A stretch of 64,000 nucleotides of DNA, taken from Gnetum montanum. Lineage: Eukaryota; Streptophyta; Gnetopsida; Gnetales; Gnetaceae. Both the position numbers and the translations under genes were made by a program. The notes beneath the pieces are model-generated. The model was not told the DNA's origin. It was given only the letters and a program-made list of their open reading frames with translations, and did no database searches. This document shows, in pieces, positions 58,471 to 64,000 of this stretch. The first letter of the stretch is position 1. Each line of letters opens with the position of its first letter. The DNA lies in contig MNCI01003467.1 in NCBI GenBank assembly GCA_015680685.1, positions 648,614 through 712,613 on the forward strand. The letters are read 5' to 3'.

Positions 58471-58695
58471 TAACCATATCTATCCATTAGAATTTTGAAC
58501 GAAGCCCATACCTCTTGTAGTGATATTAAATTACATCATTTTAGGCCCACCACCAAGAGACCAAATAACCATCATGTTGAAAACAATACCAATTAACAAG
58601 GATTAGAAAATAGACATTGGAGCCATTAGCAATAATTAATTAATCATTAATATTTGTGTTATAGATCTTGGACATTAGTTAGATGATACCTTTAG
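58471..58695. repeat. Dispersed repeat R3, copy 2
   Basis: Diverged partner of 56031-56262, about 2.4 kb away in direct orientation. Family unknown. Confidence 0.8.
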
Positions 58696-59930
58696 GCATG
58701 GAGCACATGTCTTTTTAGTCTCAAAACCAATGCTAATCCTATTGGAGGAGTACCTTAAGGCATTGGTGATAGTCTTATGACTAGTTCAAGGAACTATAAG
58801 ATTCTTGGGAGTAGCCTATCTTCAAGCATGGGTCACATATATTTCTAGTAGTATCTTAAGAATTTTTCTTTAGAAATTAATTAATATGTAAGTTATTACT
58901 TTTGGTCCTTCATCCTTTCTTCAAGGTAGATTATCATGGATTAGTTTTAGTCTCAAATGTGATAAGAATCATATTATTACCATGGGAAGAATCTATTATT
59001 AATGGAAATGAAGGAATAAATATCATGGTTTCACTATTGTATGAAATTACTCTAATAATTTGATAGCATTGAATACAATTCTAAGAACAAAGTTGATTTC
59101 CTACACAAAATCAACAACTTTATCAACAAAACTTTGAAAAATGACCTAAAGAAATGGTAAAATTATAGAACAAAATGGAGAATTGTAAGAAATGTAAAAC
59201 ATATGAAGAATTAGGAAATACCAAAGAACTTAAACGTATTCAAAAAAATTAGAAAATTATAAGAATTTGTAAAAAAAGTTGCAAAAAATAAAATAAAATG
59301 AGAATGTACTCATCTCAAACCAAAGAAGTTCTCTCATGATTAAGTTTTGAGAAGAAGATGTGCAAGATGGATTTGGTAATAACAATTATAGAAGTAATTG
59401 AGGCATTTTTTTATAATTCTTGGAATGACTTAAGTTACTATATGTTTACTAGGATAAGCTTATATGGTTTAGATGAGTAGTAAATATTTAGGGCTTTGGA
59501 TGTATAACCTGTGTAAACTAATTATGGTACCTCCAAAGTGTTTGAAAATTAGTATGTTAAGATATATGATTTTGGTTTTAATATAGTATCTTATGACCTA
59601 GTTGAAGTGTAAGCATCTATTTCTAAGATCATGTCTTTGGTTATTATAGACTTTATGAACTTCATTATGCATGAGGAAAATCATTTTTTTTCACTTAGCA
59701 TATTTAGTTCATCAATCACTCACATTATGCTAAAGTGAGATCTAGGTCCAAGTCACATGTAGTATTTAGTATACAAAGTTTAGATTGAATAAACAATTTG
59801 GAAAAATTTTCATACCCTAAATTATAAGGAGAATATTTAATAGAAAGTTTCCAAGTGGATTTGTAAGCCCATAGAACATTGTTGAGTTTGATGCTCTAAT
59901 CCTTCATTTACTTACTAATTGTTCATGTTA
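58696..59930. other. AT-rich DNA
   Basis: No clear gene. Its end abuts the minus-strand Athila-like integrase, so part of it may be decayed downstream sequence of that element. Confidence 0.4.
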
Positions 59931-59939
59931 GTATGTGAG

Positions 59940-60600
59940 TTATCTTATAGTTTATGACTTTGGCTTTTTTCTTGCCTTGGGGATGGTATGGTATAGTTAG
60001 CTTATGTTCTACCTTTAAGCATTGCATCAAATTTTTAAAAGTTAGCCCTTTGAAATATGTGTCCTTATTAAATATTAGTGTTTATGGCACACCAAACCTA
60101 TTAATCACATGCTACGTAAAGAACTTAGTAACAATTGTTGTAGTGAAATTAGTTACTATAGCTATTTTAGCTTACTTTATATAATAGTTTATAGTAACAA
60201 TGATGTAAGATTCGTCATTTGAAGAAAGGATGATAAGACCCATTAAGTTATTTTTTCATATATTAGAAGGCTCTAGTGGTTGTATCCACTAATATGGTTA
60301 CTTAAAACATGTTGAAATCCCATCATCACATTGGAAAAACTATGAAAATTTAGAAAAAATTATGCATATTGTGGAAGAGTATTGGATATAAATATTCAAC
60401 CATGAGAATCTATATGGTTATTTTCCTTCCCTCATAATTATCTCTACATGGCTCTTCATGTGCATCCTAGAGAACTCTCAGTTGGTTCTCCTTTGGAACA
60501 CACTAACACATCAAGTAGATTTCTCTTGATCTCCATGAAGCATTTAGTTTGGTATAGGAATTTTAGAAAGCTATATTTGTTCCATTTAGAAGGAACTATT
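59940..60600 (-). pseudogene. pol: Athila-like integrase remnant
   Basis: Minus strand, 60,230-60,060: GLIILSSNDESYIIVTINYY, a stop, then AKIAIVTNFTTTIVTKFFT and HVINRFGVP.TLIFNKD. This matches the integrase core pattern G....S....YILVA.DY.TKW.EA..... .TN....V.KF....I..RFG.P..LISD. The catalytic Asp of DY is Asn and that of ISD is Asn, and stops occur. The plus-strand 76-codon frame at 59954-60184 is its shadow. It follows RT-RNase H remnants from 61.6 kb on the same strand. Confidence 0.7.
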
Positions 60601-61600
60601 TTCCCCTTTAATTATGTGAGATAATCACAAAACCAACAAGTGGTTTTTGATAAGGACAATGTAGTAGCCTTTACAAATAAAGGTGTATCAAGAAATTGAT
60701 TTGATAGAGACTTTTCATCAACCTTGTTGTTCCATATTAACCTAGATAGATGATCTACTACTAAATTTTTAATTCTATTCGTTTCAATCATCATGATATT
60801 AAGTTCCTATAGGATCACTTGCCATTGAATGATTTGGAGGTTCACCATTTATTTATTGCTCAAAAACTTGATTGTACTATGATTAGTATGTACAAAGATT
60901 GGATATTCAAGCACATAGTACTTGAACTTTTCTAGAGTATATGCCACTCTAATTAGCTCATTTTTGATAGTGGTGTAGTTGAATTGTGCACTAGCAGTAC
61001 TCATACTTGTACAATGGAAGTAGTAGGGACATTTTTGATCATTAAACTATGTAAGAATTTCTACCAAGATGTAATTAAATGAATTTTTCATTATGTAGAA
61101 AGGTCGTAATGAATTAAGAGCTTGTAGAATTGGAGTTTCTCTATGGTTTTTCTTAAGAAGCTTAAATGAATTTTCATAATCATCCAACCAAATAAAAGAT
61201 GCATTCTTCTTTGTAAGCTCCACCAATGGTTTTACCATTCCTAAGAAAATTATTTATAAGGTACCTATACTACTCAATGTATCCAAGGAATGATCTTACA
61301 TCCTTTATTGTTTGAGGTATCTATGTAATTTCAAGATCAACCTCAATGCCTTTTTCTAATATCCTATGCCTAAGAACAATGTCTTTCTAAATCATGAGAT
61401 GACTTGTTTGCTTGTTGAGTTTTAAATCTATCTCCATGTACTTCTTAAATACTTGTTTCAATTGGTCCAATACCTTTTTGAAGTCTAATTTGTAGGTGGG
61501 AAAGTCATACATGAAGAATTAAACACAATTGCCAATTTTCTTTTGGAAGATGCTTAAGACTAGGCATTGGAATCATATTATAGTATGGATGGGAGTTCTT
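60601..61600 (-). pseudogene. pol: Athila-like reverse transcriptase-RNase H remnant
   Basis: Minus strand. From 61,560: QLKQVFKKYMEIDLKLNKQT, KDIVLRHRILEKGIEVDLEI, TIKDVRSFLGYIE (RT thumb: H.V..KGIEVD / VRSFLGH). Then 61238-61047: MVKPLVELTKKNASFIWLDD, ENSFKLLKKNHRETPILQAL, the RT-RNase H connection (PL..LT.K...F.W...C..AF..LK..L...PI). Then 61,010-60,700: NYTTIKNELIRVAYTLEKFK and RIKNLVVDHLSRL, equal to the family's G.ENVVADHLSRL, a hallmark of Athila-type elements. The RNase H CDAS motif is lost. RT palm motifs would lie right of 61.6 kb but are not recognisable. Confidence 0.85.
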
Positions 61601-61739
61601 CTCTCATATTTATCATTTATCACTTTAATTATTTGTTGTCATTTTTTATTTATGTCATGTTTTAATTATAAGGTTTGCCTTACATATGTAAACATTTCCT
61701 AAAATGTAAAATTTTGGATGTAAGACATAATAATATCTA

Positions 61740-61985
61740 AACTTATCTAAAATGATAGAATTTGAGTTAACCTTGCATGTAAATTGAAGTCTCCCCTTAT
61801 ACCACATCAAGAGAAGCCTTCATTTTCTCATTTTTGCTCTCTGTAAAGTAAAATAATTTCAAAACTTCCCTATAATAGAAAAATCTGAGTCAACATTGTT
61901 TATAAATTAAGGTCTTTCCCCATACCTTATCAAGAGAGACCTTCATTTTCTTTTTTTTTTGATTGTAGATCTTAAGAGAAAGGGT
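61740..61985. repeat. Tandem pair, period about 122 bp
   Basis: GAGTTAACCTTGCATGTAAATT (61764) and GAGTCAACATTGTTTATAAATT (61886) start two units that end in AGAGAAGCCTTCATTTTCTC and AGAGAGACCTTCATTTTCTT. The second runs into poly-T. Confidence 0.8.
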
Positions 61986-62863
61986 TTGAAGAAGAAGAAA
62001 GAGTAAGTTTTTTTTTTCATTTTCCACTTTACAAGTTCTCTCAAATCTTTTACATTATATCAAAATTCATTCTCAATCTCATAATCTTTCAATTTTATTT
62101 CATCAATTTTAGAATTCATCTCAAGCTCATTTCAAGGATCTACATCAAAGATCATTATCATCACCAAAGATAATTGCTATAACATCTATGTTCTTAAAAA
62201 TAAGCTTAAAGATTATAAACTTGATGATAAATTTGTTTAAAGCTTCTACTTTAATTATTTCTTTTATGTTCAAAGTTGTATTTTCATGCATATTTAGATA
62301 TCACTAGGTTCTGAAGCATCTTGTAGAGTAGATCTTACTTTTATCTCATTCGTTTTCATAGATTTGATATCAAATTCATATTTTTTTTAATGTCAAGAGC
62401 TTTCTAAAGTTTCTAGATTTGATGCAAAATGACCTTTGATGAGTGGCGAGGTACCCCTACACTCCACCATACAAATACGAGCGTACACGCGCGATCCGGT
62501 CGAACTTCGTAGACTAAATGCCTTAACGCCACAAGAAACACTTGGGGTTAATCGTTCATTGTCTTCCCAGGCTTGTTTGTATGTGTCACGGTGTATGGTT
62601 AAGCAAGTCTGAGGTATGTGATTTTTTTGGTATTTTCGGCTTATCTTCTATGCTACCAGGAGAAAGGGTTGAGAAAACTAAACTAACTCTAACTAAGATC
62701 TAAGTCTAAATTAACTAGCGTCAGCATCCGTTCCCACTTGCCGGACACACCCTGAACTATGCAACTGCAGCTTACCAAACGCTAATCGTTACTGGGATCG
62801 CCACACGTAACGCAAGTGCTCGAAGTGGTCGTACTGAGGCACCTATTTAGCCTACGTGTGATA

Positions 62864-63145
62864 AGCAGCCGATTCCTTAGCCAGCCGTACACACCCGTGG
62901 GTGCTCGTAACTAAGTCGTACTTATCACACGATCTAGCCTAGCAATGAGCAGCCGATTCCTCAACTAGCCGTACACATTAGACCCGGGAGTTACCAAGCG
63001 CAGAATCCTGGAATACGCTACTGGGTTACCAAGCATCCAATGCTCGTAATTGAGTCGTACTCATGCATTGCGTCAAGCAGCCGATTCCTTGACTAGCCGT
63101 ACACGTCCGTAGACGCTCGTAATCAAGTCGTACTTGAACGCACTA
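62864..63145. repeat. Tandem repeat within the U5 side of LTR C
   Basis: AGCAGCCGATTCCT starts at 62864, 62948 and 63076 (spacing 84 and 128), each followed by CTAGCCGTACAC (first: CCAGCCGTACAC). GCTCGTAA.(t/c).AGTCGTACT occurs three times. The middle unit carries a 'GTTACCAAGCGCAGAATCC' block also seen in the solo LTR. Other family members have a single version, which explains most of the extra length. Confidence 0.85.
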
Positions 63146-63210
63146 GGAAAGCAGGAAAGAAAGCAATAAATGAAACCACGTGCTGCAAGGTTTATCCAAA
63201 CAAGTTCGTC

Positions 63211-63216
63211 TTTATT
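63211..63216 (-). promoter_or_regulatory. Poly-A signal AATAAA in LTR C
   Basis: Minus-strand AATAAA within GGCAATAAAGACG, about 170 bp downstream of the TATA box in element sense. The same place in LTR B reads GGAAATAAAGATG and at 28.6 kb AGGAAATAAAGAC. Confidence 0.6.
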
Positions 63217-63382
63217 GCCGTACACAACTTGGGTTCAGGTTACAAGCTGCTCGAATAAAGAGCCGTTCACTCTAGGACTCCTACTGCGGGCACATGGGGA
63301 AAAATTCTAACTCTGGAGTGATCAATCTGCCAGAGCTTCGCTACACTAGCCAGGATTGGGAAATGAAGGGAGTGCCGCCTCT

Positions 63383-63390
63383 TATTTATA
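63383..63390 (-). promoter_or_regulatory. TATA box of LTR C
   Basis: Minus-strand TATAAATAAGAGGCGG. TATAAATA is conserved exactly in LTR A (43239-43232), B (52801-52808), the solo LTR (57089-57082) and the LTR at 22650 (23412-23405), always between the palindrome zone and the transcribed part. Distance to the LTR's TG end varies (66 to 148 bp) with the number of palindromic units. Confidence 0.8.
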
Positions 63391-63406
63391 GAAATGGCGG
63401 CGCGAC

Positions 63407-63512
63407 GCGATATCGCGTACGCGATATCGCATGAGAAGACGCGATATCGCGTACGCGATATCGCATGGGATGCGATATCATGGCGGCCGCGATATCGCGT
63501 ACGCGATATCGC
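63407..63512. promoter_or_regulatory. Triple palindrome array in U3 of LTR C
   Basis: Perfect 24-bp palindromes at 63407-63430, 63441-63464 and 63489-63512. Each consists of GCGATATCGC, GTAC, GCGATATCGC. A single half (GCGATATC) lies between the second and third. Each decamer is itself palindromic and each 24-mer has six CpG. They end 17 bp before the TATA box in element sense, where enhancer or factor-binding sites are expected. They could bind a dimeric or tetrameric protein or extrude as cruciforms; neither is shown. Confidence 0.9.
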
Positions 63513-63538
63513 AGCCTAGTGCAAGTCACATCTCATCA

Positions 63539-64000
63539 TACCCCCATGACTGAATGAAAACTCATCCTCGAGTTCCTTACAATGATATCAGGTAGGTATG
63601 GGATTATTAGGGGAAATGGAACTAATCTGATGACATGTGAACGGTCTTTATTACAAGACTTGACAAAAACTGGTGTTCATGACAACATGGGTGAACACCT
63701 TATTACAATGACATCAGGCCATAGTTGGCAGCTGAGAGAAAAGAGGAGAGAGAGAATAGAAGAGAAGAAGAGAGAAGAGTCTTGGTGCTGCCAACGCCTA
63801 GATTGCGCCTTTCGTTGTCCATCTGTAAGCGCATTATCAATTCCACTCCTTGCATGCTGCTTCAGCGCTGCTCCATTCCAAGTGTCTGCTCCAGATCCAT
63901 TCGGTTGTTGTATGATTGCCATCTGCACACACAACACCATCATATATTAGCAAGGGTTGAATCATTAAGTAAAGCATACCTTGCTTCGGTTTAGGTTCAT
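63539..64000 (-). mobile_element. Element C internal 3' region (partial, runs off the window)
   Basis: Begins with the polypurine-tract complement (TACCCCCATGACTGAATG) and CTCATCCTCGAGTTCC, then matches the start of element A's untranslated region: GGTATGGGATTATTA, AACTGGTGTTCATGACAAC, TTGGCAGCTGAGA and GCAAGGGTTGAATCATTA. GA-rich at 63735-63780. The three overlapping open frames here (both strands) are not conserved with A or B and are not called genes. Confidence 0.85.

Larger units (their letters stand above)
62437..63538 (-). mobile_element. 3' LTR of gag-protease element C, best preserved (TGATGAG family)
   Basis: 1102 bp, plus reading TGATGAGTGGCGAGGTACCC...CACATCTCATCA, with perfect inverted ends TGATGAG/CTCATCA. 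Followed by the polypurine-tract complement TACCCCCATGAC. It keeps far more CpG than the other copies, so it is probably the youngest. In element sense: three perfect 24-bp palindromes (63512-63407), TATAAATA (63390-63383), CCTAGAGTGAACGGCTC, poly-A signal at 63216-63211, a U5 expanded by tandem repeats (63145-62864), the CTTGCTTAACCATACACCG segment and the end. The left flank ACCTT cannot be checked for a target duplication because the other end is outside the window. Confidence 0.92.

Noticed and set aside
59954-60184. 76-codon plus frame with hydrophobic residues resembling a membrane protein
   Set aside because: It is the complement of the Athila-like integrase trace on the minus strand.
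63582-63994. Three overlapping frames (122, 88 and 89 codons) as genes
   Set aside because: They lie in the untranslated 3' region of element C and the frames are not conserved in A or B.

Overview
The window reads as nuclear DNA of a seed plant with a repeat-rich genome. I find no intact host gene, rRNA, tRNA gene, CRISPR array or bacterial-style operon. Nearly every recognisable coding trace is a broken Ty3/gypsy LTR retrotransposon, and the space between is AT-rich DNA with microsatellites, tandem duplications and SINE-like insertions. The species cannot be named from the sequence. Many stops sit where family alignments expect Gln or Trp, as expected when cytosine methylation of silenced elements decays to C-to-T changes.

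Layout. 1-1.0 kb: minus-strand pol end of a Tat-lineage Ty3 element (two RNase H domains). 1.1-3.3 kb: a 20-bp minisatellite and related C-rich words. 3.3-6.7 kb: plus-strand Ty3 gag and protease remnant. 8.5-11 kb: C-rich plus strand ending in a 35-nt poly-G run. 13.7-14.3 kb: decayed coiled-coil ORF. 15.8-17.0 kb and 21.8-22.65 kb: two diverged copies of an uncharacterised noncoding repeat; copy 1 carries a tRNA-derived SINE and copy 2 keeps the empty site. 22.65-29.25 kb: two LTR elements in inverted orientation, LTRs outward. 30.5-35.65 kb: plus-strand chromovirus-like gag-pro-RT-INT remnant with its 3' LTR. 35.7-37.6 kb: roughly 0.5-kb tandem repeat. 40.3-42.5 kb: minus-strand chromovirus pol, cut by the next element. 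42.5-53.5 kb: head-to-head pair (A minus, B plus) of an element encoding only gag and protease, with a tRNA-Asp-type primer site. 56.4-57.2 kb: solo LTR of the same family with a 5-bp target duplication. 59.9-61.6 kb: minus-strand Athila-like pol. 62.4-64 kb: third copy (C) of the gag-protease family, leaving the window.

The most unusual thing is the LTR family with TGATGAG...CTCATCA termini. Copy C has, just upstream of a conserved TATAAATA box, three perfect 24-bp palindromes, each built from two GCGATATCGC decamers around GTAC. Decayed versions occur at the same place in the other LTRs. The family has gag and protease but no visible reverse transcriptase or integrase, so its mobility probably depended on a partner; the tRNA-Asp-type primer site and the nearby Athila-like pol make an Athila-type element the natural candidate (inference). 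Two separate loci show the same topology: two inverted copies, 3' LTRs outward, 5' ends lost.
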